From contig NZ_FNJA01000002.1 in assembly GCF_900104385.1 (NCBI RefSeq), positions 310,001 to 374,000 of the forward strand: a stretch of DNA of 64,000 nt, written 5' to 3'. This stretch comes from Rhodoferax sp. OV413 (GTDB lineage: Bacteria > Pseudomonadota > Gammaproteobacteria > Burkholderiales > Burkholderiaceae_C). The notes under the pieces are model-generated. The model worked only from the letters and a program-made list of their open reading frames with translations, had not been told where the DNA came from and did not search any database. The position numbers were made by a program, and so were the translations under genes. Shown here piece by piece: positions 50,882-58,873 of this stretch; position 1 is the first letter of the stretch, and each line of letters begins with the position of its first letter.

Positions 50882-51082
50882 ATGGGTTCCTCAATTCCAA
50901 CCGTTTCGGATATCACTGCACTTTTAGCCGCCTTGGAAAAATATCCAATCGGCGCGATGCTATTGCTTTTATTTGTACTCACTGGCGTATTGGCGTTGTG
51001 GGTTTACCAACAAAAGCCTGTGCCGAAGCCGCGGACTGCTGTGAGGCGTAAGTTGGCGGTCCCCGAGATCGGTCATAAATAA
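50882..51082 (+). CDS. 66-aa single-pass membrane protein
   Basis: Starts MGSSIPTVSDITALLAALEK, with one membrane helix (GAMLLLLFVLTGVLALWVY) and a basic tail (KPVPKPRTAVRRK). AGGGA lies about 10 bases upstream. No family recognised; it may be a remnant gene in the repeat-rich region. Confidence 0.4.
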   Translation: MGSSIPTVSDITALLAALEKYPIGAMLLLLFVLTGVLALWVYQQKPVPKPRTAVRRKLAVPEIGHK

Positions 51083-51144
51083 GGTCGTCGCGGTTTGAAG
51101 TTGCGGCGGTAACCACTCACTGCAATCTAACAATTTTTGCCGTT

Positions 51145-51621
51145 TTACCCCGCCAAATGCCCCAACGGCAACACCCCATTCCCCTTCACCTCTCCCAGTG
51201 AAAAACTGGTGTGCAAATCCTTCACGTTCGGCAGATTCACCAGCACCTGTCGGGCGAACTGGCTGAAGGTATTCAGGTCGCGCGACACCACCTGCAGCTC
51301 GAAAGTGCCCGTGCCGCTGATGTAGTGGCAAGACACCACCTCGGGGATCAGGCGGATCGCCTCCTCCAGGCTTTGCAGCGCTGGACCGTTGTTTTGCGCT
51401 GCGTCCAGCCGCACAAAGGCCAGCACATCCAGGCCGATTTTGTGGCGGTCGATCTCGGCGCGGTAGCCGCGGATGTAGCCGGCTTCTTCCAGCGCGCGCA
51501 CGCGCCGCCAGCAGGGCGCGGCGGACAGGCCCACGCGCTGGGCCAGCTCGGCATTGGTCAGGCGGGCATTGGCCTGCAGGGCATCAAGGATCGTCAAGTC
51601 GAATTTATCAAGTGCAGTCAT
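51145..51621 (-). CDS. Lrp/AsnC-family regulator
   Basis: A 158-aa regulator: winged helix (LDKFDLTILDALQANARLTN, LSAAPCWRRVRALEEAGYI) and a RAM ligand domain (IPEVVSCHYISGTGTFELQV). It is divergent from the indolepyruvate oxidoreductase gene and probably regulates it in response to an amino acid. The Met at 51621 (MTALDKFDL) is the usual start of the family. Confidence 0.88.
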   Translation of the reverse strand: MTALDKFDLTILDALQANARLTNAELAQRVGLSAAPCWRRVRALEEAGYIRGYRAEIDRHKIGLDVLAFVRLDAAQNNGPALQSLEEAIRLIPEVVSCHYISGTGTFELQVVSRDLNTFSQFARQVLVNLPNVKDLHTSFSLGEVKGNGVLPLGHLAG

Positions 51622-51752
51622 GAATTGACTGTATTTGCGCAAGATCCTTTCGTGTAGTGGGGTAAACGAGGCAAAAAACGCAAACACTTACCGCGGGTGC
51701 AGGCATACACTTTTCGGCAAAGCGGAGCCCACTCCGTTGGAGACAAAGTACG

Positions 51753-51908
51753 ATGAACGCCCCCCTGCCCGAACACATTCGCAAGGCCCTAGAGACGGTC
51801 ACGCTGGACGACAAGCCGCGCAGCGGCTTGCGCCGCAGGCACATATACAGCGCGGGCGGCGAAGCCGGACGCACGGGATTTGGCGTCGAGCCAGGAGCTG
51901 CCGTATGA
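51753..51908 (+). CDS. 51-codon upstream frame duplicating the start of the oxidoreductase
   Basis: ATG at 51753 has GGAGA 10 bases upstream. Its first 21 codons (MNAPLPEHIRKALETVTLDD then K) repeat the first 21 codons of the next gene, with silent differences at several positions, followed by 30 unrelated residues (PRSGLRRRHIYSAGGEAGRT onward). The TGA overlaps the ATG of the oxidoreductase as ATGA. It is a partial tandem duplication now acting as a leader frame, or a decayed first copy. Confidence 0.6.
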   Translation: MNAPLPEHIRKALETVTLDDKPRSGLRRRHIYSAGGEAGRTGFGVEPGAAV

Positions 51909-54900
51909 ACGCCCCCCTGCCCGAACACATCCGCAAGGCCTTAGAGACGGTCACGCTCGACGACAAATACCGCCTCGATTACGGCCGCGCCTTCATGAGC
52001 GGCGTCCAGGCCCTGGTCAAGCTGCCGATGCTGCAGCGCCTGCGCGACGCGCAGCAGGGGCACAACACGGCGGGCTTCATCAGCGGCTACCGCGGTTCGC
52101 CGCTGGGCACCTACGACCAGGCGCTGTGGAAGGCTGGCAAGTACCTGAAGGCGCAGAACATCGTGTTCCAGCCGGGGGTGAACGAAGAACTGGCCGCCAC
52201 CGCGGTATGGGGCACGCAGCAGCTGGGCTTTTCGCCACCGGGCACCAACAAGTTCGACGGCGTGTTCGGCATCTGGTACGGCAAGGGGCCGGGGGTGGAC
52301 CGCTGTTCCGATGTGTTCAAGCACGCCAACATGGCCGGTACCACCGAGTTCGGCGGCGTGATTGCGGTGGCCGGCGACGACCATATTTCGAAAAGCTCGA
52401 CCGCCGCGCACCAGAGCGACCACATTTTCAAGGCCTGCGGGCTGCCGGTGTTCTTCCCGACCAATGTGCAGGAGATCCTGGACCTGGGCCTGCACGCGTT
52501 TGCCATGAGCCGCTTCTCGGGCGTGTGGGCCGGCATGAAGACCATCCAGGAGATCGTCGAGTCCAGCGCCACGGTGATGATCGACCCGGAGCGGGTGCAG
52601 ATCAAGATTCCCACCGACTTCCAGATGCCGCCCGGTGGTCTGCACATCCGCTGGCCCGACCATGCGCTGGAGCAGGAAGCGCGGCTCATGCACTACAAGT
52701 GGTACGCCGCGCTGGCCTATATCCGCGCGAACCGGCTGAACTACAACGTGATCGAGGGCCCGAACGACAGGTTTGGCCTGATCGCCAGCGGCAAGGCCTT
52801 CAACGACACGCGCCAGGCGCTGCTGGACTTGGGGCTGGACGACGCCACCTGTCAGCGCATCGGCCTGCGCCTGCACAAGGTTGCTGTGGTCTGGCCGCTG
52901 GAGGCGCAGCTGACGCGCGACTTCGCCATCGGCCTGCAGGAGATTCTGGTGGTCGAAGAAAAGCGCCAGGTCATCGAATACCAGCTGAAGGAAGAGCTGT
53001 ACAACTGGCGCGCCGATGTGCGCCCGAATGTGCTGGGCAAGTTCAACGAACCCGAAGGCGACCAGAGCGGTGGCGAGTGGTCTATGGCCAACCCCACGGC
53101 GAACACCTTGCTGCGCGCCAATGCCGACCTGTCGCCGGCGCTGATCGCCCGGGCCATTGCCCAGCGGCTGAAGAAGTTGGGTGTGCCGGAGGACGTGGCC
53201 GCGCGCATCGACACCCAGCTGGCGGTGCTGGACGCCAAGGAGCGCGCCATGCTGGCGGTGGAGATCAGCGCCAAGGCGGCCGAGCGCGCACCCTGGTTCT
53301 GCTCGGGCTGCCCGCACAACACCTCGACCGTGGTGCCAGACGGCTCGCGCGCCATGGGCGGCATAGGCTGCCACTTCATGGCCACCTGGATGGACCGCAG
53401 CACGATTGGGTTCACCCAGATGGGCGGCGAGGGCGTGCCCTGGGTGGGCCAGCAGCCGTTCACCACCGACCAGCACATTTTTGCGAACCTGGGCGACGGC
53501 ACCTACTTCCACAGCGGCCTGCTGGCGATCCGCCAGGCAATAGCCGCCGGCGTCAACATCACCTACAAGATTCTGTACAACGACGCTGTGGCCATGACCG
53601 GTGGACAGCAGGTCGGCGAGCGCCCCGAAGGACACTCGGTTGTGCAGATTGCGCAGTCGGTGCTTGCGGAAGGCGCTATCAAAACAGTAGTGGTGACGGA
53701 CGAGCCGGAAAAGTACGCAGGTATAGCGCTGGCGGCCGGCGTGGAGGTCAAGCACCGCGACCTGCTAGACGAGATCCAGCGCGAGTTCCGCGAGATCAAG
53801 GGCACGACCATCATCATCTACGACCAGACCTGCGCCACCGAAAAGCGCCGGCGCCGCAAGCGCGGCACCCTAGTCGACCCGGCGAAGCGGGTGGTGATCA
53901 ACGAGTTGGTCTGCGAGGGCTGCGGTGACTGTGGCGAGCAAAGCAACTGCCTGAGCGTGGAGCCGCTGGAGACGCCGTTCGGCCGCAAGCGGCAGATCAA
54001 CCAGTCGAGCTGCAACAAGGATATGTCCTGCCTGAAGGGCTTTTGCCCGAGCTTTGTGACGGTGGAAGGCGGGCAGCTGCGCAAGAAGACGCCGGCCCAG
54101 GCGTTGTCGCCGTTCACCGGCAGCCCACTGCCTGAGCCCGCGCTGGCGCCGATTGCCGGCGTCTGGGGCATCGTGGTGGCGGGGGTCGGCGGCACCGGGG
54201 TCATCACCCTGGGCCAGTTGCTGGGCGTGGCTGCGCACCTGGAAGGCAAGGGCATCGTCACCCAGGACGCGGCCGGCCTGGCGCAAAAAGGCGGCGCTAC
54301 ATGGAGCCATGTGCTGCTGGCCGAAAGCCAGGACGCCATCCGCACCACCCGGGTCAGCCTGGCCGGCGCCGATTTGGTTGTGGGCTGCGACCCGGTGGTC
54401 ACGGCGGGCAAGGAAACCCTGCAGCGCATGCGCCCCGGCCGCACCCATGTGGCGCTGAACACCCATAGCGCGCCAACGGCGGCCTTTGTGCACAACCCTG
54501 ATTGGCAGAACCCGAGCCAGGCCTGCAGCGCCGAGATCGTGCGGGCGGTGGGCCTGGACGCTGTAGCCAGCTTCGACGCCGATGCGGCCGCGAACCGGTT
54601 GATGGGCGACAGCCTGTACGCTAACCCGATGCTGCTGGGCTACGCCTGGCAAAAAGGCTGGGTACCGCTGCAGTTGGCCTCGCTGCTGCGCGCCATGGAA
54701 CTCAACGACATGGCGGTGGAGGCCAACAAGACCGCCTTCGCCTGGGGCCGCCGCGCCGCGGTCGACCCGGCCAGCGTGGCCGCGCCGGCCCAGGCCATCA
54801 CCTGGCATGCGCGCGAATCGCTGGAAGCGATGCTGGCGCGCCGGGTAGAGTTTTTGACCGGCTACCAGAACGCTGCCTATGCCGACAGCTACCGCGTATT

Positions 54901-55447
54901 TGTGGAGCAGGTGCGCCAGGCGGAGCTGCCGCTGGACAAGCACCTGCCGCTGACCGAGGCCGTGGCCCGCTACCTGTTCAAGCTGATGGCCTACAAGGAC
55001 GAGTACGAGGTGGCCCGGCTGCAGGCCGACCCGGCCTTTCTGGCGCGCATCCAGTCGCAGTTCGAGGGCGACTTCAAGCTGCGCTACCACCTGGCGCCGC
55101 CGCTGCTGGCCAAGAAGAACGCCAAGGGCGAGCTGCAGAAGCAGAGCTTTGGCCCGGGCATGGGCTTGGCTTTCCGTCTGCTGGCCCGGTTGAAGGGCTT
55201 GCGCGGCACGGCCTTCGATCCGTTTGGCTATACCGAAGAGCGGCGCGGCGAGCGCGCGCTGGTCCAGGAATACCGCGACAGCATCGCCGAGTTGCTGCCG
55301 CAGCTGACACCGGAACGGCATGCCACGGCGGTGCAATTGGCGCGGATTCCAGAGCAAATCCGCGGCTACGGCCATGTGCGGGCGCGACACCTGGCGGCAG
55401 CCCGCGTGCAGTGGGATGCGCTGCAGGCCAGCTTGAAAAATACATGA
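51905..55447 (+). CDS. indolepyruvate:ferredoxin oxidoreductase, fused single-chain type
   Basis: A 1180-aa enzyme that oxidatively decarboxylates arylpyruvates to aryl-acyl-CoA, degrading aromatic amino acids. The N-terminal part has FISGYRGSPLGTYDQALW; the thiamine diphosphate part has GDGTYFHSGLLAIRQ and NDAVAMTGGQ. An iron-sulfur region follows (CEGCGDCGEQSNC, CNKDMSCLKGFCPSF), then the gamma domain (VVAGVGGTGVITLGQLLG) and a C-terminal DUF6537-like part. AGGAG lies 7 bases before the ATG at 51905. The open frame extends further upstream to 51635, but that part spans the duplicated leader in another frame. Confidence 0.9.
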   Translation: MNAPLPEHIRKALETVTLDDKYRLDYGRAFMSGVQALVKLPMLQRLRDAQQGHNTAGFISGYRGSPLGTYDQALWKAGKYLKAQNIVFQPGVNEELAATAVWGTQQLGFSPPGTNKFDGVFGIWYGKGPGVDRCSDVFKHANMAGTTEFGGVIAVAGDDHISKSSTAAHQSDHIFKACGLPVFFPTNVQEILDLGLHAFAMSRFSGVWAGMKTIQEIVESSATVMIDPERVQIKIPTDFQMPPGGLHIRWPDHALEQEARLMHYKWYAALAYIRANRLNYNVIEGPNDRFGLIASGKAFNDTRQALLDLGLDDATCQRIGLRLHKVAVVWPLEAQLTRDFAIGLQEILVVEEKRQVIEYQLKEELYNWRADVRPNVLGKFNEPEGDQSGGEWSMANPTANTLLRANADLSPALIARAIAQRLKKLGVPEDVAARIDTQLAVLDAKERAMLAVEISAKAAERAPWFCSGCPHNTSTVVPDGSRAMGGIGCHFMATWMDRSTIGFTQMGGEGVPWVGQQPFTTDQHIFANLGDGTYFHSGLLAIRQAIAAGVNITYKILYNDAVAMTGGQQVGERPEGHSVVQIAQSVLAEGAIKTVVVTDEPEKYAGIALAAGVEVKHRDLLDEIQREFREIKGTTIIIYDQTCATEKRRRRKRGTLVDPAKRVVINELVCEGCGDCGEQSNCLSVEPLETPFGRKRQINQSSCNKDMSCLKGFCPSFVTVEGGQLRKKTPAQALSPFTGSPLPEPALAPIAGVWGIVVAGVGGTGVITLGQLLGVAAHLEGKGIVTQDAAGLAQKGGATWSHVLLAESQDAIRTTRVSLAGADLVVGCDPVVTAGKETLQRMRPGRTHVALNTHSAPTAAFVHNPDWQNPSQACSAEIVRAVGLDAVASFDADAAANRLMGDSLYANPMLLGYAWQKGWVPLQLASLLRAMELNDMAVEANKTAFAWGRRAAVDPASVAAPAQAITWHARESLEAMLARRVEFLTGYQNAAYADSYRVFVEQVRQAELPLDKHLPLTEAVARYLFKLMAYKDEYEVARLQADPAFLARIQSQFEGDFKLRYHLAPPLLAKKNAKGELQKQSFGPGMGLAFRLLARLKGLRGTAFDPFGYTEERRGERALVQEYRDSIAELLPQLTPERHATAVQLARIPEQIRGYGHVRARHLAAARVQWDALQASLKNT

Positions 55448-55460
55448 AATCAGGCTCTGG

Positions 55461-55495
55461 CGATTATTTAACCTGCGCTAACAGCTATTGAAAGT
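55461..55495. repeat. dispersed 50-bp repeat, copy 5 (partial)
   Basis: ATTATTTAACCTGCGCTAAC followed by AGCTATTGAAAG; lies just after the oxidoreductase stop. The remaining 150 bases before yajC contain a hairpin (CTTGGC-ATGC-GCCAAG, 55587-55602) in the leader region. Confidence 0.55.
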
Positions 55496-55648
55496 GTAGC
55501 AACCTGGAAGCCCCTACGCCATGGCAAGCCCTGATGGCGAAGGCCTAACACAGCCGCATACAATCCGCTCTACCCCCGCCTGGGTGCTTGGCATGCGCCA
55601 AGCCTTGTCTGCGGGTTTTATTTTTGTCATTTGCTGTTGGAGCCTTCT

Positions 55649-55984
55649 GTGTTCATTTCTTCTGCTTTCGCCCAAACCGCCCCCGCCGCTGCGCCTGCTG
55701 GCGGCGACATGATGTCGTCGTTGACCGGCATGCTGCCGCTGGTGTTGATGTTTGTGGTGCTGTACTTTGTGATGATCCGCCCCCAGATGAAGAAGCAGAA
55801 AGAGCACCGCGCCATGATCGACGCGCTGGCCAAGGGCGACGAAGTCGCTACCGCCGGCGGCCTGCTGGGCAAGGTCACCAGCCTGGGTGAAGGTTCGGTC
55901 AGCCTGGAAATCGCCAATGGCGTGGTCGTCCAATTGCAGCGCAGCGCCGTTGTACAAGTCTTGCCCAAGGGCTCGGTCAAGTAA
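55649..55984 (+). CDS. yajC: YajC, Sec translocase accessory subunit
   Basis: A 111-aa inner-membrane protein that forms a complex with SecDF. One membrane helix (GMLPLVLMFVVLYFVMIRPQ) followed by the cytoplasmic domain (KGDEVATAGGLLGKVTSLGE) is the family layout. The GTG at 55649 (giving MFISSAFAQTAP) has GGAG 7 bases upstream and matches the usual N-terminus; a TTG at 55631 is less likely. Directly before secD. Confidence 0.9.
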   Translation: MFISSAFAQTAPAAAPAGGDMMSSLTGMLPLVLMFVVLYFVMIRPQMKKQKEHRAMIDALAKGDEVATAGGLLGKVTSLGEGSVSLEIANGVVVQLQRSAVVQVLPKGSVK

Positions 55985-56012
55985 CTATTAGTGTGAGTAT
56001 CCAAGCGCGACC

Positions 56013-57893
56013 ATGAATCGATACCCGGTATGGAAGTACGTGATCCTTCTGGTCGCGCTACTGGTGGGGGCCATTTACACCCTGCCGAATTTGTTTGGTG
56101 AAGCTCCGGCGGTGCAGATTTCTGCAGCCCGGGCTTCGGTCAAGATCGACAGCACCACCCTGGCCAAGGTGCAGGAAGCCCTGGCAGCTGCCAGCGTCAC
56201 GCCCGAGCTGATCGGCCTGGAAGGCAACTCGGTCAAAGCCCGCTTCGACAGCACCGACAACCAGCTCAAGGCCAAGGACGTGGTCCAAAAAGCCCTGGTA
56301 CCGGACGCCAATGACGCCAACTATGTGGTGGCGCTGAACCTGTTGTCGCGCTCGCCCGCCTGGCTGACCGCGCTGCATGCCATGCCCATGTATCTGGGCC
56401 TGGACTTGCGCGGTGGCGTGCACTTCATGCTGCAAGTCGACATGCAGGCCGCGCTGACCAAGAAGGCCGAATCGCTGAGCGGCGATCTGCGCGGCATCCT
56501 GCGCGACAAGAACGTGCGCCACAGCGGCATCAGCCGCAATGGCCAGGCCATCGAAGTGCGCTTCCGCGACAGCGAAACCCTGGCCGCGGCCAAGGCTGTG
56601 GTGCAGGACCAGTTCCCCGACCTCATCGCCACCGATGCGCCCGACGGCACCGAGTACAAGCTCACCGCCACCATCCGCCCCGAGGCCGCGCGCCGCGTGC
56701 AGGACCAGGCGCTGAAGCAGAACATCACCACCTTGCACAACCGTATTAACGAACTCGGCGTGTCCGAGCCGGTGATTCAGCAGCAAGGCCTGGATCGCAT
56801 CGTGGTGCAGCTGCCCGGCGTGCAGGACACGGCCAAGGCCAAGGACATCCTGGGCCGCACCGCCACCCTGGAAGTGCGCATGGTGGACGAAAGCACCGAA
56901 GCCGCTTCGGCCACTGTGGGCGCGGGCGCCGTGCCGTTTGGTGCCGAGCGCTATCTGGAACGCAGTGGCCAGGCGGTGATCGTCAAGAAACAAGTGGTGT
57001 TGACCGGCGAAAACCTGACCGATGCCCAGCCCGGCTTCGACAGCCAGACCCATGAAGCCACCGTCAATCTGACGCTGGACGCCAAGGGTTCGCGCATCTT
57101 CAAGGACGTGACGCGCGAGAACATCGGCAAGCGCATGGCCATCATCCTGTTCGAAAAGGGCAAGGGCGAAGTCGTGACGGCGCCAGTGATCCGCTCTGAA
57201 ATCGCCGGTGGCCGGGTGCAGATCTCGGGCCGCATGACGACCCAAGAAGCCAGCGATACCTCGCTGCTGCTGCGTGCCGGTTCGCTGGCTGCACCGATGG
57301 AAATCATCGAAGAACGCACCATCGGCCCGAGCCTGGGCGCAGATAACATCTCCAAAGGCTTCCACAGCGTGACCTGGGGCTTCCTGGCGGTGGCACTGTT
57401 CATGTGCTGCTACTACATGCTGTTTGGCGTGTTCTCCAGCATCGCGCTGGCGTTCAACCTGTTGCTGTTGGTGGCGGTGCTGTCCATGCTGCAAGCCACG
57501 CTGACCCTGCCCGGCATGGCCGCCATGGCCCTGGTGCTGGGTATGGCCATCGACTCCAACGTGCTGATCAACGAGCGGGTGCGCGAAGAGCTGCGCGCCG
57601 GCGCCTCGCCACAGGCTGCTATCCATGCTGGTTTCGACCGCGCCTGGGCGACGATTCTGGACTCGAACATTACCAGCGCCGTCGTCGGTGTCGCCTTGCT
57701 GGCCTTCGGCTCCGGCCCGGTGCGCGGCTTTGCCGTGGTGCACGTGCTGGGGATTGCAACCAGTATTTTCTCTAGCGTGTTCTTCTCGCGCGGCCTGGTC
57801 AACCTGTGGTACGGCCGCCAGAAGAAGCTCAAGACCGTGTCCATCGGCACCGTATGGCGGCCCGATGCCGCTGTTGAAACCAACGCCAAGTAA
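56013..57893 (+). CDS. secD: SecD, protein-export membrane protein
   Basis: A 626-aa subunit of the SecDF complex that pulls exported proteins across the membrane using the proton gradient. N-terminal membrane segment (WKYVILLVALLVGAIYTLPN), then LGLDLRGGVHFMLQVD, the large periplasmic domain, and five C-terminal segments including GMAAMALVLGMAIDSNVLIN with the functional Asp, and NERVREELRAG. Length is as expected. secF starts 12 bases downstream. Confidence 0.95.
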   Translation: MNRYPVWKYVILLVALLVGAIYTLPNLFGEAPAVQISAARASVKIDSTTLAKVQEALAAASVTPELIGLEGNSVKARFDSTDNQLKAKDVVQKALVPDANDANYVVALNLLSRSPAWLTALHAMPMYLGLDLRGGVHFMLQVDMQAALTKKAESLSGDLRGILRDKNVRHSGISRNGQAIEVRFRDSETLAAAKAVVQDQFPDLIATDAPDGTEYKLTATIRPEAARRVQDQALKQNITTLHNRINELGVSEPVIQQQGLDRIVVQLPGVQDTAKAKDILGRTATLEVRMVDESTEAASATVGAGAVPFGAERYLERSGQAVIVKKQVVLTGENLTDAQPGFDSQTHEATVNLTLDAKGSRIFKDVTRENIGKRMAIILFEKGKGEVVTAPVIRSEIAGGRVQISGRMTTQEASDTSLLLRAGSLAAPMEIIEERTIGPSLGADNISKGFHSVTWGFLAVALFMCCYYMLFGVFSSIALAFNLLLLVAVLSMLQATLTLPGMAAMALVLGMAIDSNVLINERVREELRAGASPQAAIHAGFDRAWATILDSNITSAVVGVALLAFGSGPVRGFAVVHVLGIATSIFSSVFFSRGLVNLWYGRQKKLKTVSIGTVWRPDAAVETNAK

Positions 57894-57905
57894 GGACGCG
57901 ACACC

Positions 57906-58859
57906 ATGGAGTTTTTCAAGATCCACCGCGACATCCCGTTCATGCGGCATGCGCTGGTATTCAATATCGTTTCGTTCCTGACCTTTGTGGCGGCGGTGTT
58001 CTTCCTGTTCTCGCGTGGCCTGCATCTGTCGGTCGAGTTCACCGGCGGCACCTTGATGGAGGTCAGCTATTCGCAGCCCGCCGATCTGAACCAGGTACGC
58101 ACGCAGATCGCCGGCCTGGGCCTGAACGATGTGCAGGTACAGAACTTCGGCACCTCCAAAGACGTGCTGATCCGCATGCCGGTGCAAAAAGGCGTGACCT
58201 CGGCCCAGCAGAGCGACCAGGTGCTGGCCGCGCTGAAGACACTGGATGCCTCGGTCCAGCTGCAGCGCACCGAATTCGTCGGCCCGCAGGTGGGTGACGA
58301 GCTGGCTGCCGACGGCCTGAAGGCGCTGGCCTTTGTGGTGGTCGGCATCATGCTGTACTTGGCGGTGCGCTTCGAGTGGAAGTTCGCCGTGGCGGCGATC
58401 TTCGCCAACCTGCATGACGTGGTGATCATCCTGGGCTTCTTCGCCTTCTTCCAGTGGGAGTTTTCGCTGCCGGTCCTGGCGGCGGTGCTGGCGGTGCTGG
58501 GCTATTCGGTGAACGAATCGGTGGTTATTTTTGACCGTATCCGTGAGAACTTCCGGCGCTTTCGCAAGATGAGCACGATGCAGGTGATCGACAACGCGAT
58601 TACTTCCACCATCAGCCGCACTATCATTACGCATGGCTCTACCCAGATCATGGTGTTGTCTATGCTGTTGTTTGGCGGCCCCACGCTGCATTACTTTGCC
58701 CTGGCGCTCACCATCGGTATCTTGTTTGGTATCTATTCGTCGGTGTTTGTGGCGGCTGCCATCGCCATGTGGCTGGGTATCAAGCGCGAAGACCTGGTCA
58801 AGTCGACCGGCAAAAAAGAAGAAGACCCTAACGATCCCAACGCGGGTGCAACCGTTTGA
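57906..58859 (+). CDS. secF: SecF, protein-export membrane protein
   Basis: A 317-aa partner of SecD with six membrane segments. FKIHRDIPFMRHALVFNIVS, then LSVEFTGGTLMEVSY, LGYSVNESVVIFDRIRENFR and NDA-like NAITSTISRTIITHGSTQIM are family marks. Confidence 0.95.
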   Translation: MEFFKIHRDIPFMRHALVFNIVSFLTFVAAVFFLFSRGLHLSVEFTGGTLMEVSYSQPADLNQVRTQIAGLGLNDVQVQNFGTSKDVLIRMPVQKGVTSAQQSDQVLAALKTLDASVQLQRTEFVGPQVGDELAADGLKALAFVVVGIMLYLAVRFEWKFAVAAIFANLHDVVIILGFFAFFQWEFSLPVLAAVLAVLGYSVNESVVIFDRIRENFRRFRKMSTMQVIDNAITSTISRTIITHGSTQIMVLSMLLFGGPTLHYFALALTIGILFGIYSSVFVAAAIAMWLGIKREDLVKSTGKKEEDPNDPNAGATV

Positions 58860-58873
58860 TCCGCGTCTGACAT

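Noticed and set aside
51635-51904. N-terminal extension of the oxidoreductase
   Set aside because: The extra 90 residues are the duplicated leader read in another frame; the ATG at 51905 has a good ribosome-binding site and the family start.
56058-58691. Long open frame (877 codons) antisense to secD and secF
   Set aside because: Shadow of two well-recognised genes; His/Gln-rich with no domain.
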